64,000 nt of DNA from Selaginella moellendorffii (taxonomy: Eukaryota > Streptophyta > Lycopodiopsida > Selaginellales > Selaginellaceae): positions 1,157,580 through 1,221,579 of the forward strand of contig NW_003314312.1 of NCBI RefSeq assembly GCF_000143415.4. The letters run 5' to 3'. A program made the position numbers and the translations under genes. This document shows positions 21,480 through 34,444 of the stretch, one piece after another. The notes under the pieces were generated by a model that saw nothing but the letters and a program-made list of their open reading frames with translations, was not told the origin of the DNA and ran no database searches. Each line of letters begins with the position of its first letter. Position 1 is the stretch's first letter.

Positions 21480-24400
21480 CATGACCCAGCCACATACAGC
21501 AGCCTTGAGAAGCTAAACAAGCCTCACGTAAAGGGAGTCCAAGGCAATATGGCCATGGAGAAAAGATGTGCAAATGGCAACACCAACGTCACGACAAACG
21601 GCCACGAAAGAAAGAAAGCAATACGGCTTTCTCACATGACAATACAGTCATGGAAAACAAGAGAATGAGAATAGAACAAATGGCTCAAATCATATAGCAA
21701 TACGGCTATAGAATTCAATTCTCCCCTTCTTCAGGAATGTCATCCAAGTCATAACTAAAACTTGGGAACACTCTCTTCACGTCATCCTTAGTTTCCCATG
21801 TAGCTTCGTCCATGGAATAACCATTCCACTGAACTAACAACTCCCTAGTTGTTTTCCGGTGTGTTTTCACCAATCTTTGAGCAAGAATATTGGCCGGACC
21901 AGCCTTCTTTGCATCAATCTTTGGAAACTGGATGATGGATTGATCCATGATATCACCAGAGTGCAAACACGCTTTAAGCTTGCTCACATGGAACATTGGA
22001 TGAATCTTCGAACTAACTGGCAAGTCCAAAGTGCATGCAAGATCCCCCACACGTTGTAAAATTGTCCAAGGCCCATAATACCGTAGAGACAACTTAGCAC
22101 TGCCACCTTCTTTTAGAGACTATTGTGCATCCAACAGTTTAAGGAAAACCTTGTCATCAACTTTGTACTCTTGATGACGATGATGCTCATCAACCAATCT
22201 TTTGTCTCGCTCTTGAGCTTGCCTCATGTTCAATTTTGCCAACTCAAGCTTGTCTTGCATATCCTCCAGGAAATCACAAGCATGAGGAACTTGAACCAAA
22301 ACCACATTCAAACTCACAGGAGACCTAGGCTTATAGCCATACATCGCCATAAAGGGAGACATGCCAATAGCCGATTGATAAACGCTATTGTGAGCAAACT
22401 AAAGCAAAGGCAAGTACTTCTCCTATACTCCTTGTTGAGTCAAGTTTCCCCAGCAATTGATAACTTGGAACTTGTTGATCGACGGATACAGCCGTCAGGG
22501 GGACTTCGATCGAGTGCTCGAACTTTTCGAAGAGCACAAAAGACCGTAGCATATCTTCTAATAGCTGATTCATGTCCCATCAGATTGTGGATGCTCACCA
22601 CTAATCATGCTTAGCTTAGTCTCTAGTTTTTCAAAGACCGTGTGCCAAAACTTGGACGTGAACTTAGGATCCCGATCACTCACAATGTCACCCGGCAAAC
22701 CATAGAGATTGAATAACCGGTCTACAAACAACTGAGCAAGTTCAGAACCTTTTATTGTTGTCTTCACAGGGAAGAAGTGAGCCATCTTCGTCAAACGATC
22801 CACAACAACCCAATAACATCATTTCTTTGAAAGGTTTTGGGCAAATTAGTGATAAAGTCCATCAAGATGCTATCCCACTTATTCTCGGGTACACATAAAG
22901 GATGATAGAGGCCAGCGAGCTTTTGATGATCAACTTTGACCGCCTGGCAGATCAAACAACCACGTACGTACTTCTCAACATCTAACTTCATCCCAGGCCA
23001 AAAGAAATGCCTCTTCACCAACATATATGTTCGCAATACCCCCGGATGCCCAGCACTTAGCACATCATGACACTCAACCAAAATCCGTTTGATGAGTTTG
23101 TCAACATGAGGAACCACTACATGTCCCTTCTTCACTAGGATTCCATCTCGTATTTCGAATGACGCAAACTTGTCACCCTTTAAATCTGTAGAGGTGTCCC
23201 TCAACAAAACCTGTGCGCAAATATTAGTGATAAAGGAGTCGAAATCAGTAAACTCCTTAAGCTCATCCAAGAGATCGCTAGATAGCTTCACAAACGAGAT
23301 ATAATTTACCATCTTGGATAATGCATCGGCCACCTTATTGTCACCTCCATGCTTGTACCGGATTTTAACAGACATTTCCTGCATAAACTCTTGCCAACGA
23401 GCAAGGTGGCCTCAAAGATCCAATAATCTGAAACTACATGGAAGTCCGATCCATATAGATAATATTGTCATTCTCGAGTAGGTTAATTCCGCTGTGTGGC
23501 ATCAAACGTGTGGCTCATGAATGCAAGAGAATGCCTAACTTGAAGCAATACGGCCCCAAAAGCGCTATCACTCACATCATTGCCTATAATTTCCACCACA
23601 ATCACCTTACCATTCATTGACCCCTTCAGAACAATCCTTGCTCTGATGTCCAGCTTTATGGTAACGAAAACAATTGCCCTCTACCTTGTCCTTCTCTCGC
23701 TGGTCCAAATGAAGTTTCATAGCCTCATTGCCATCTTCATTCTTCGAGCCACAATGAAACAATGGCTGTTTCTTCCCCGAATATGAAGCATTGGCAAGCT
23801 GGTCATCACGTTGACCACCCTGTAGACCATACCGTTGACCAGAATTGACAAAGTTGACCGATGGTTTGGGCGAAAAGATTTGAGCCTTAGTGATAGCATC
23901 AGTCAATGTTGCTGGAAAATCCTTCCTGACCTTCTACTACACCACAGAGCTCAATCCTTTGATAAAACATTGCACCTTTAGTAGCTCATTATAAGTGCCT
24001 ATGAGACTAAGGCAAAGATCACAAAACTTGCGGGCATACGCATCCAAAGACAAAGTCCCTTGCCAGATCTCTAACAGCTGGTTCACGAGATCAACCTCTT
24101 CAAACTTCTTGACAAACGAAGTGCGGAAAACCTTCATCAAATTTGTCCAAGAAGTCGACTTTGGATTAGCTTTGATGTAGTTCTTCCACCACAAAGAAGC
24201 ATGGCCCGTAAGCTTCATCACAAAGAAATCTATCTTCACCTTATCCTCATAAGGATTGTGAGACCAACAACTTTCCCACAATTCCAACCAAGAATCAACC
24301 TCTTGACTATCACAAATATCTGGTGATGATTTCCATTCCACGATACTATAATCCTTGGCATGTTTGACGTACCAATGGTAATCACGGACATGAGATTGAT

Positions 24401-25021
24401 TCAACCCTTGAGGGTCCATGCGAAGCAAGAAATCCTTAATAAGATTGACAAAATCCTTAACCTCCTTTATGTCGCTTTGAACCTCAGAAATTTGGCATCC
24501 TTGCCGCACAACAACATCATCAAGAGTTTCTTCCGCATCGTTATGGCTATCATCACTAATGCCATACTCCTCATTAGGATCAATCTCTTGCTCACCCACC
24601 ATCCCCAAAAGAACATGCTACTCCAATACCAATGTTAGGATTCTATCCTTTACACCCTAAGTCAACTGGCTAAAGGGGTGATTAGTTGATTGCAGGGTCC
24701 TTTCTTTATCCTATTATCCTGACTTGGTGTTTAACAATCCTCCCCTTGCCAAGGAATGATCGTTCACGATCATATTTAGGCAACCCTCCAATCACCATGG
24801 TCCTTCTCTTAGAGTCTACCAAACCTTGGTTCTCCCTCTAGATCCACTATGTTGAATATTCCTTCAGAATATTCTTGCCCCACTTGTCAACCACAAGAAT
24901 CGAACTGGGCTCTGATACCAATATTACGAACCCTAGGCCAACCTCCCAACCCTTAAGGTGTTACAGCCTTAAATCCCACTGGCCATGGAATATTCTCAGA
25001 ATATTCCTGTGGTTCATGTCA
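21480..25021 (-). mobile_element. Ty3/gypsy chromovirus, copy 1 (RT region deleted)
   Basis: Read on the minus strand: a short LTR (about 24922-25021), a PBS-like TGGTATCAGAGC (24906-24920), gag from about 24602 (VGEQEIDPNEEYGISDD...) and a zinc knuckle in which the second Cys is Tyr (CFRYHKAGHQSKDC, about 23640). The RT domain is missing: RNase H remnants (FGAVLLQ, near 23560) follow gag directly. Then come the integrase HHCC domain (GHPGVLRTYMLVKRHFFWPGMK, CLICQ; 23384-22791), integrase core pieces (GLPGDIVSDRDPKFTSKFW; 22803-22570) and a chromodomain (LLVQWNGYSMDEATWETKDDV; 22092-21715). The 3' end stops near 21480 with no second LTR seen. About 280 bp of unrelated sequence (about 24640-24905) separates gag from the PBS. 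The element is non-functional. Confidence 0.88.
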
Positions 25022-25024
25022 GGA

Positions 25025-25760
25025 ATCATCAAACACCTTGTTGGAGTTGTGCCACCTCAACACCATTGCAAAGTTAAGGAGGCTGCAAAAGGTCAAAAAA
25101 TGGCAGTTGTTTTAGAGGGTGGACAAGATGCTTTGAGTGTTGGATGCTCAAACATAGTGTCTGGAGATCGATCATGTGCAAAGAGGCTTCACTCCAACTA
25201 CTACATACCTCCAAGTGGTGATGTTGAGGGCTGGGAATGGATAAATCACATTCTTGAATTTGAAAGATAGGAGGCTGAACAATTATGGTGAGAGAAGCAA
25301 GATTTAGAATTATGAACTGCAATAGGTACTCCAAATACCATGCAAGTCAATCGTATTGGGGATGCTGGAGAAGCTCAAAATGTTCAGTGACAAATGGTGA
25401 TTGCATTTCAGCCAATGCTTCTAACACAAGGGCGTCGGCTAAGTCTAGGTGGCAACATAGGAGGTCAAAAGTTGATAAAATGGACACCAAAAGAGCTATA
25501 GGTGGAGCACAAACGGTTTGCATTGAGAGTTTACAATGATAGTCTTGCACTCAGTGAACATGCACACTTGGACCATTGCTATCCTCTGCCAACTATGGCT
25601 GCTCTGCAGAAGGACCTGCTGGATGAGGTTTATATAGAATTCATGGACAAAATCAAAAAGAAAATTGAGAATGCAGCCAAACAAGTCACTCCTCATCCAC
25701 TAATCTCTAGTGTCCAATGGCTGGAAGATTGTACATTAGGAACATAATAATCATTGATTG
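25025..25760 (+). other. Unassigned open frames, possibly a decayed gene
   Basis: One frame gives VVPPQHHCKVKEAAKGQKMAVV... to WEWINHILEFER (ends 25270), another MEHKRFALRVYNDSLALSEH... to QWLEDCTLGT (25502-25747). Composition looks protein-like. The first part, with HLVG followed by a Cys, faintly recalls the second half of a BED zinc finger of hAT transposases, but this is weak. No family assigned. Confidence 0.3.
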
Positions 25761-28741
25761 CTTTATATAGTTTTGTATTTAATACTGTGTTTTCTTTCTA
25801 GCTGAAAAAGCTGCTAGCAAGGGGAGAAATTTCCAGGTGGGTGGGGCATGGCACCCCACTTGAACATCCACAGACTTACCAAGAAACCTCTCCAGCCCAA
25901 ATTGTTATAATCCTGCATGAAAAGATAAATATTTAGTCCTCTTAAATTATACTACACTTCCTCTTAAGATTCCTCACCACCCACCTGAACTACCTCAAAA
26001 GCTCCACTATGAGCCCTAAAATAGGTTAAGTTTTTTACTCTAACATGCTTTTATATACCCTTGAGCTTCTCTTTGACCTATGTTAATCATATGGTCAAAG
26101 TTGGCACCTAACAATTCATCCCCCCCAACAAAGTTTTTGTCCCAAAGATGAGTTGTATTAGTGATCACCCTTTCTAGGGAACCCTACTCAAGCTCTCAGT
26201 CCATCTTCCACATCTGTATATATCAAGGAGGTATTGGGCCCTTCACTCCAAGATAGTACATCTTTCAACTGGCTAACATAAAATACCAGATGAATTTTCA
26301 CCCTAGCTGGCAGTTGCATCTAATAAATTGCTTTACCAAGCAGTTCATATAGACCAGTATATCAATGTGAAAGTTTGTCACTCTTCCTTATCTGTAAAGG
26401 CACCAAAGTGTTCTGCCTCTCATTTGACGGAAAAATCACTTGCACAAAAATAAAATCACCTACCTTATATTCCTGGAATTGGTGATATTCATTAACAAAC
26501 TTCTCCACTCTATCTTGAGTTGCTTACAAATTCAGTTTGCACACCACTAGAATCTTATCAAGTTTTGTGACCAAATTAGTGGCCTCGGAATCAAACTTAT
26601 CTTGAACATCCTTACTTAAATGCAATCTGAACTCCACCACTATTCAGGGATGCCTTCCAAACATGACAAAGTAAAGACTTAGCTTAGTTCCACTATATTG
26701 GCTATTGTTGTAAGTAAATTGCACTAATGGAAGATATAGATTCCATTATCCCTGCTTTTGACCAATGCTACAGCATCATATATCCTCCACCACCTAATTC
26801 ACATGCTCGGTTTGCCCATCTATCTGAAGATGATCTCCACTCGAGAGTTTCAAAGTCACTTACATAGCCTTTGCAAAGCTCTTCCAAAATCCACTAGTGA
26901 ACTTTGAATCTCGGTCATTAATGATGTCCTTTGGCAAATTAAAATCAAGAAAAAATTTCTCCAAGTAGACTACAACTAAGTTTGAGGTAGTGATAGTCTT
27001 CCGAAGAGCCAACAACTGTACAAACTTTATCAAACGATCCATTATAACCCATGCTTGCTCCTTTTGCCTCAATATTCATGGCAAACAAGTGATGAAGGCC
27101 ATAGTGATATTACACTGACTCTGAGGAATAGGTAAAGGTTGCAAAAGTCCCCCTAGCTTCTCCCGTGAGGATATTAGGTTTTATATTTCTTCAATAAAAA
27201 TTATGCTTAATTAACTCATGTCTTCTTCCCCCCAAAATGACCGGCATCTAGACGATCATAATAGTGGAATAAAACTTGAGTAATTAATATATCCACCTAC
27301 AACAAATATATATGGCCATTGTAGTAAAGAATCCCATCTATCAATGAGAAAGGTGCTTCTATCTAAACTCGCAAATAAACCACCTCAATATTCTGAACTT
27401 GAGCACACTCAACTAATTGCCAAACTTGCTGACCACCTTACACAAATGATGACAAAATTATATTTGTAACACTGTCACATGATGAATACGAGATAAAGCA
27501 TCTGCCACCACATTTGATTTTCTCGAATGATACTCAATAGAAAACTCCCTAAACTCCATGAGTTTGACCATTCAACGAACTTGCCTAGTGTTCAACTCTT
27601 TCTGTGTAAAAAGATACACAAGAGGTTTGTGATCCATCAACACCACAAACACTGCACCATAAAGATAGTACTGCCACGTTTGCAAAGCATGCACTATAAA
27701 GAATAACTCTTGCTTATATGTGAAATAGTGTTGTTCTGCAGGATTCAAAGTTTGACTCTCATATGCAATAAACTGTCTGTCTTGCATAAGAACTCCTCTC
27801 AATGCATAATCACTCGTATCACATATCACTTCGTAAGGTTTTGATAGATTAGCAATATGAAACATTGAAGCCTCACTGAATAACTGTTTCAATGCCACAA
27901 AACTCTCTTTATGTGGCTTTTTTCACTCGAATGGCATGTTTTTGTGCAATAACTATGCCAAAGGAATAGCCACCTCTACAAGTAATAACTAGTTATACCA
28001 AGGAAGCTGCGTAATTTAGCCACTAAAGTCAATGTAGGCTAGTTCTCCACCATAGCCACTTTCCTTGGATTTGTCTTGACACCCTTAGATGTCACTTAGA
28101 TATTCCACCTCCGACTTTGCAAACTCATATTTGCTTTTCTTTACAAAAAGTTTATTGTCACGTAATAACAAAAGAACCTTGTACAAATACACCTTATGCT
28201 CCTCCATATTCTTTCTGAAAACAAGAATATTATCCAAGAAAATCTCCACAAACTCATGAAGATAACACCCAAATACTTTTATCAACCGAGTGAATGTGGT
28301 TGGTGTATTCATTAAACCAAACAGCATAACTATAAACTCAAAATACCTGAAGGTTGTGTTGAATGCCATCTTGGAAATAGATGTATCATCCATGGCAATC
28401 TAATGATTCACTCCTCAAATCAATCTTGGTAAACACTCATGCTTCACCAAACTTGTCCAAGATCATCCACATATGGCATTGGCATCTTATCCTTCACTAT
28501 TTTCTTGTTCAAGGCATAGTAGTTAATATACATCCGTATTGAATTATCTTTCTTCTTCACAAGCAAGACTAAAGCACTAAACACTTACTTAGATGAATAA
28601 ACCCAAACTCAAATAATTCCTTGACTTGTCGTTGAACTTCTTGCTCCTCCACCTAACTTAACTAAAATGTATGTTAATAAATTGGCCGTATCTCTGGCTC
28701 CAACATAATCCCATGCTCCACACTTCATAATAGAGGCAACC

Positions 28742-29252
28742 TGTAGCACACATGGCTTTTACCTTTTATCTTATAGAGGATAATCACGAAGCAGAACCTA
28801 AACATTTTATGTGCCACGTGTCACATGCCACATGTCCAAAGGACAGTGGTGTGGAACCCAAGTTTCAGGGCCTTGGGCCACTAAACAAAGGAACAAAGTC
28901 AAACTCCTAAACTTGAAGCCAAAGAGTGAAGGAATCAGAGCACGGAGTGACTCCCAAGGATATAACCCAAAGAGCAAAGGGATAGGAGTACGGAAAAACT
29001 TGGAATAGTTCTAGAGTATCTAGCATCCTAATGCTAAGACCAACATGCAAAATGGAGCCAAATGGAGTTTAGCACTATTTCAGCATATCGGTGGCCTAAC
29101 ACAAGGATATGGGTACTTTACCAACTAGCCAACTAGCATGGTATGGAACTTGGGCTTAGACCTAAGCCGAACACAAAACAAGGATAAGCACGTAAGTGGG
29201 AGGTAAACTATGCCTTAGGTTAGTTAGCCATGCCCAACCTATCTACTATCCC

Positions 29253-29283
<31 letters not shown>

Positions 29284-29901
29284 ATTTTTTTACTATTCCC
29301 TACTATCCTACCCACTATCCCCCCCCTGTTGAGGAACACACATTTTGGGGTTTCACCCCAAGCCTCCCTTAGTGCCAGGAGTTAGTCTCTGGGACAAGCT
29401 CGAAACTTACTAAATATGAAATGTCTCTAGATTGTGAATTTAAACATGGGATGAACACCATTGTGTTTAGGACAATCTCTACATTCCGTAGATATGCCAA
29501 ATGAGTAAATCTAGACACTTTCCATAAATAGCATTTGGGACCAGAACGAGACTAACACAAAGGGCATGATAGCGAAGGTGTTTTGCAAACACGATAAAAT
29601 ATCATCTAGTGTTATTAAGAGACTAGTCTCAATACGCGAAAATTCTTGCCAAGTGCAAGATAGAGTAAAAGAGAACTAATAAGCCAGCCAAATATGCTTG
29701 GCTAAATAAACACTTAGGAATTCCTTCCTTATGCTCATCCGCCTAAGTATAGATGCAAAGTCCAATTTACTAACACTTGAACAAGAGGGATTGATAAAGG
29801 GTCTAGCAATACCAATCTCCTACTGTCATGGTAGTAAGGAAAAAATATATGAAATGACAATCGACAAGTAACTTTTGATACCTGAAATCACATTTGCGAC
29901 A
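28742..29901 (+). repeat. Solo LTR, copy A (about 1160 bp)
   Basis: It starts TGTAGCACAC and ends TTTGCGACA. Copies B (37452-38567, inverted) and C (61533-62693) share the start region, the middle (CTCGAAACTTACTAAATATG) and the end (CACATT[TC]G). The length is near-identical to C (1161 bp). No internal region flanks it, so it is a solo LTR. No clear target duplication was seen. It contains an (AT)n tract. Confidence 0.75.
29256..29278. repeat. (TA)n microsatellite inside solo LTR A
   Basis: About 11 TA units followed by T-rich sequence. The corresponding position in copy C carries a long poly-C tract instead. Confidence 0.9.
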
Positions 29902-31250
29902 CTTTAAAGATGTAGTAGAGAGCATAACAATTAGAGGTTGAACTCCCTTTCCAAACCACACATCTTTAACACTATTGTACTCCAATAAAACACACTTAAT
30001 ACTTCACTTTATCTCTAGATCCACCTTCACTAACCATAGCATCCAAAGAATGAAATTCATATAATGAATATTCTCGAGATAAAAAGTCTCCACAAGTGTG
30101 GTTTTGCCAATTAACACTTTCAGCCCCTCTACACTAGCATCGAAATGTTAAATAGAAGTAATTACACCTTCCACTATGTATGGAAGAACTCTTTGTGTCA
30201 CCAGGCCATGCTTCTTAACAAATTTTACAGAAATAAAATTGTTATTATAAAATCCATATTAAACTGCCATGGAATACACTCTCCAACATTAAAGTTGATT
30301 AATGAGTATCCTCGAGCTCCATCTTATTCCATACATAGTTGAGTTAATAAGCAAGAATCGAAAATCTCTTCCTCTAACTGGAATGATCATCCTTGTTATC
30401 CTCATGTTGCAAAGTTTGCAATTTTTTAGTATCTAACTTACTGTCAGTAGAACGGGGGCCATTCTTTTTGCCCTGCTATTTGTTCTTCAACTGTGGACAA
30501 TCAGCCTTTTAGTGTCTAAGCTCGTCGCAATGATGACAACCATGTCTATAATTCTTCAGAAAGAACTTCTACTTCTTTGACTTGCATCTAAAGTAACCAC
30601 CATAGACTTCAGCTTGTGATGCTTGTTCCCATCCTTATGTCCACAGTGATCATCGAGACAATTCTTGACAGAAGAACTCCTTTGAATGCTTGCAAAATTT
30701 GTGCTTGTCATTATCAAATTAACTAGCTGCATCAAAGAGCTCTTCCAAACTCTTTATAAGTTGAGAATGATGCAACTGTTGCCGCATGTTCTCACTATGA
30801 AGGCCATCAATGAAGTAAGATTTGTTCTTATCTGAATCTTTTGTTAGAACATGGCTAATCAAGCAAATAAGCTTCTCAATATAGTCCCCGAGCGTCATTT
30901 TCCCTTGCTGAAAATGTCAATGTTCTGTGCTAGCATTCTTCACATTGTAGTGAGTGGTAAAACATAAATGAAAAGCAACCTCAAATTCATCCATGGTAGA
31001 CACTCGTGGTTTTTTATCTGCAACATGAGACTTCTCAAACAAATTCCACCACCGAAGATTCATATCACACAAAACCATTGGAATAGCACCTAAAGCTTTT
31101 ACATCTAAAGTTCTTTTAATAGTTAAGAACTTTTTCACATTGGCTAGCCAAACGAGACACTTGTCCACACCACTATCACCAGAAAAAGTTAGAATCTTAA
31201 GTCAATCTACCAAGGAAGGCTTACTTAGAGTGCCATCATTGTAGCGCACT

Positions 31251-31812
31251 TTATCTCTCCCCTTAAGCCAACTGGAAAAGGGGCAATTGCTTAATGAGAG
31301 AGCCTTTAGTGGCTATTTTATCCCCATTTATCCCCCAAGGTTCCAAGGATCCACAGTGACAGTATATCTAAATCTCATCCCATGATCACATACACTACAA
31401 CCATCCTAAATAAAAGGGGTGTTGTATTGTACATTCTACCCATAGGTGCAAAGTGCAAGACCATAGTCTCATTTTGAAGGGGAAAACACTAGAATCTCAA
31501 TGATTATGGCAAATTAGTGGAGACTCACATTGTTTGACTCAAAGAGACAATGTTGCAAAAACATGGTAAGAGAGACACACTCGAGGTATGGTGAAGGTAA
31601 TGGATCCTGTGAGTCTGGAGGAGGGATCAAATGGAAGTGAAAACCTCTAGATACGAGAAGGAGGTGAGGTGAGGAGACAGCAACTTGGACACGTTGAAGA
31701 GGAGACAACTGTAACAATCCCTCTTGGAGGGTAGAGAACACCACAAGGCATGTTTTTAGTGAAAGGCAAGATATGAGGGAATAACACCTTGAGGGTGTTC
31801 TTTTATTTGTAA
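31251..31812. other. Intergenic, possible LTR remnant
   Basis: The segment near 31265-31320 (CAACTGGAAAAGGGG...) resembles 24662-24715 (CAACTGGCTAAAGGGG...), so it is probably repeat-derived. No gene is supported. Confidence 0.35.
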
Positions 31813-31818
31813 TAGTCC

Positions 31819-32277
31819 CTAAAGGACCTTAAGAAATGTATACATTTGCATCCAACCAGAGAACAGTCCCACTTTGTTCAGCTTGTAACAATCCATGCCT
31901 TTGTCAGGAACAAAGCTCCAATCGAAAGCATGAATCAAGTTAAACAATAGCAATTGAGCAGTCTTCAATCCCAGTGACATCCCCAGACACATTCTTTGGC
32001 CCAGCCCAAAGTCCTGGCGTTTTATGTCAATCAAGTTCCCAAGGAACCTTTCCGTCTTGAATCGCAATGCATCCTCCCATACTGTTGGATCTCTTCCAAT
32101 TGTATAACAATTGGCAAATGTGGAAGTTCCTTTAGGAATGTTATAGCCAGCAACCTTGCACGCTTTGGCTGACATGTGAATCAGCAGCGGAGCTGGACCT
32201 TGACGATTGCCCAAGGTACTCCAGTTTGTCAAAGCCTCTCTCCGCAAGAAGGCATTCCTTTCCGACAACGGTTTCAA
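31819..32277 (-). pseudogene. Cytochrome P450 C-terminal fragment (CYP71-clan-like)
   Basis: Reads APLLIHMSAKACKVAGYNIPKG, YTIGRDPTVWEDALRF, ERFLG and the heme signature FGLGQRMCLG (fits FxxGxRxCxG), ending YTFLKVL. Plant P450s normally have DF.LLPFGSGRR before the cysteine; here DFGLGQR is seven residues shorter. The ExxR region is degraded (STLGNRQ where ETLRLHP is expected), and nothing of the N-terminal two-thirds is seen upstream. It lies near the terpene synthase and a second broken P450, in a terpenoid-type context. Most likely a pseudogene; an unusual downstream exon is the alternative. Confidence 0.8.
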
Positions 32278-33089
32278 TCTAAATTTATATTATAATTTAT
32301 AAACTTTCTTAAACACTTCCTAGTGTTTTTATGCAATATGATTAATCTTGTGTTTATAAATAATGTATAATTAGCACACAAAGATGTTGAGGTAAATGGT
32401 AGAGTAGAGGTGGAAAGATGTAAAGAACAGAATGAATTCACAAGAAAGAAAAGAAGAGAGATGATCATAAGTAGTCAATATTCTTTGTCACAGTTACTCT
32501 TTCCAATAGGAAGGATGAATTGACGATCTATCGATATAAACATTGGTTGCTTCTAACAGTCTATGTGAGTGGCTTTGACTTGAACTTTCTTGCTGAACTA
32601 TTCTGTTGGTCCGCATAAAACTTAGCGGTCCAACTTTAACTTTTATGCAATTATAGACAAAATATTTTATGGAGCCGACAACGTAGAAAAGCAACTTCTA
32701 TTGGTCTCATGCTTCTTCAAAGGCTGCCTGTTACAATCTGATTGACATACTACCGAGCTAAACATATTAAATATTCTGACTAGACTAAAAAGTTTTCTTG
32801 TCTTCCAGGACAGGACACTTGTTTATGGCATTATCTTCCACGAAACAGCAAGCTTTGGAGGTTTCTTGGAAGACCTTGTGCACCGCGTGAGGAATGGCTC
32901 GGCTGGGCGAACTATGTATATGACAAAGTGCTAGGTGATCATCCGAATTGCGTAAAAAACCATGGCTGTAGTAGTTTGCAAGAATGCCAAATAGCCATGC
33001 ATTTTTCATTGATTTTCACTTCGTACGTAGCTAGTTTACAAAGTAAAGGCCACGCTACTAAGAGAAAATAGCTGGAAGTACATCGATTT
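32278..33089. other. Intergenic, 3' of the terpene synthase
   Basis: AT-rich. A minus-strand frame (32785-33009) has no recognisable family. It may include the terpene synthase 3' UTR. Confidence 0.35.
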
Positions 33090-34208
33090 TCATATCAAGT
33101 TTGATAAATTTTGGATCTGGTTGAGTTTGTTTGAACTTGCCACCACGTTCCACCTTTTCGGGTCCGACAAGATGATGGTGCGCTTTGGATCCAGAATCCA
33201 GGTCCCACTAAACGTGGGTCCACCCAGTAGGGGGTTATCCATGCCATGGTAGCGGCTGCTCGCATAATGGAACACCAGATTCGCTGGGATTGCGCAGGAG
33301 AGAACATCCAGGAACTTCAGGAAATCTTTCTTCCCATTCCGGGACGCATTCGTGGCAAGGATATCACGGTAATAGATGAATTCGTCTTCCTTGTCCTGGA
33401 TCATCCTGCACGTAGTGTTCACGGCGTCCTGAAACGTCTGCACGCTCGGATCGGTGAGCAGCAGCACCGCCGGAAGATTGTTAAACTTCTTCTTGTAAAA
33501 CTCCTTGGGAAACGAGAAGACGTCGTTCACCATCCACATATGATCGAGCATAGCGTTCTGAGCCCTGATGTAATCCAGGGACTCGACATCCTCATCGTCA
33601 AACGAAGCACCCATTGCGTAGATGAGTGGCAGAATGAAGACGTTCTTCCTCCGGTAGAGCTCGTAGTCCTGCGTCAAGTCGTCACTCGAGATGCTTCTCG
33701 CCCAGCCCTCAACAGTGGAAACCGTGCGCTTAAACAGCTTCGGCTTCAACAGAGACCTCAAATCCTTCATCAGATCGTGGCACGCTCGATAGGCAAGAAT
33801 GTCCGGAATTTCCGCGAGCGAGGCGGTTCCGTAGCAGAGGCTAAGAACAGTGTCGAGATACGATGTCGCGAGAGCTCCCCCAGCAACCTCGTTGTCATCA
33901 AACGGATCGTCCAGGAAGGCAGTGAGCCAGGCAAACTTGGCCGACGCCACCATGTTCGCTTTCGGAGCGTGAGGCGTGGAGAGGCACGTAAACATTGGAA
34001 CTTTCCACTGGACCAGGCATTTCTTCTCCTCCGGACTGAAATCCCTCCTCATGCATTTGAATGCCCACTCGTTTGCTTCCTTAGTGATTGACATATACTC
34101 GGGATGCCTTTGGAAAGATAGAGAGCATGGTATCTCCGGAAGCTCGAACCTCGTGAGAGCAAAGAGATGTTCTACAGCTGGTAGCTTCTGTAAACACGGA
34201 CTTGCCAT
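33090..34208 (-). CDS. Microbial-type terpene synthase-like protein (MTPSL)
   Basis: An intact, intronless 372-residue frame starting MASPCLQKLPAVEHLFALTRFELPE. It is a class I terpene synthase of single alpha-domain length. The first metal-binding motif is D100-D101-P-F-D104-D105 (LTAFLDDPFDDNE). The second (NSE) motif is N228-D229-V-F-S232-F-P-K-E236 (VNDVFSFPKEFY). A conserved Arg-Tyr pair near the C-terminus is in SSRYHG. Both Mg2+ sites are complete, so the enzyme is probably active on a prenyl diphosphate, most likely FPP or GPP; the product cannot be read from sequence. Seed-plant synthases are two to three domains long and rich in introns, whereas MTPSLs of non-seed plants resemble bacterial and fungal enzymes. 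A TATAAA lies about 33 bp before the ATG. The neighbours are P450 fragments and an SDR. Confidence 0.93.
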   Translation of the reverse strand: MASPCLQKLPAVEHLFALTRFELPEIPCSLSFQRHPEYMSITKEANEWAFKCMRRDFSPEEKKCLVQWKVPMFTCLSTPHAPKANMVASAKFAWLTAFLDDPFDDNEVAGGALATSYLDTVLSLCYGTASLAEIPDILAYRACHDLMKDLRSLLKPKLFKRTVSTVEGWARSISSDDLTQDYELYRRKNVFILPLIYAMGASFDDEDVESLDYIRAQNAMLDHMWMVNDVFSFPKEFYKKKFNNLPAVLLLTDPSVQTFQDAVNTTCRMIQDKEDEFIYYRDILATNASRNGKKDFLKFLDVLSCAIPANLVFHYASSRYHGMDNPLLGGPTFSGTWILDPKRTIILSDPKRWNVVASSNKLNQIQNLSNLI

Positions 34209-34239
34209 TTCTTTAGAGATGGTTTTGAGATAGTTTCTT

Positions 34240-34248
34240 CAATTTATA
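34240..34248 (-). promoter_or_regulatory. TATA box of the terpene synthase gene
   Basis: The minus strand reads AGTATAAAT about 33 bp upstream of the ATG at 34208, implying a very short 5' leader. Confidence 0.5.
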
Positions 34249-34444
34249 CTGCTAAGTTTCATGCCCAAGAAGTTTCCTGCTTGGACTGACTTTGATTGGT
34301 AGTTGTCAAATTACATACGGCAAAGAAAAGGCGGTCAGTTATTCTCATCTAAACTGAAAAAAGGACTGGTTGTTACTCCCCGTGAATGAGTGAATAAAAT
34401 GATATCGACATAGAGTTTCTAGCACCGCTGTCTCAACTTGCCAG

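Larger units (their letters stand above)
25850..31250 (-). mobile_element. Second Ty3/gypsy family, strongly decayed, split by a solo LTR
   Basis: Minus-strand pieces in order: gag-like WLANVKKFLTIKRTLDVKALG... (31168-30917), a zinc knuckle CHHCDELRH-stop-KADC (about 30540), RT (FRYFEFIVMLFGLMNTPTTFTR, 28393-28085) with the YFDD box changed to FLDN (FLDNILVF), RNase H (YEVICDTSDYALRGVLMQ, YKQELFFIVHALQTWQYYL; 27898-27572) and integrase (NLPKDIINDRDSKFTSGFWKS; 27072-26860). A solo LTR (28742-29901) sits between the protease region and RT. Many stops; no functional protein. Confidence 0.8.

Noticed and set aside
28811..29008. Small frame conserved between solo LTRs A and C (also 61629-61832)
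   Set aside because: Conserved only because the LTRs are related; frame and length differ between copies.
33246..34091. 281-residue plus-strand frame opposite the terpene synthase
   Set aside because: Antisense shadow; the minus strand has both complete metal-binding motifs.
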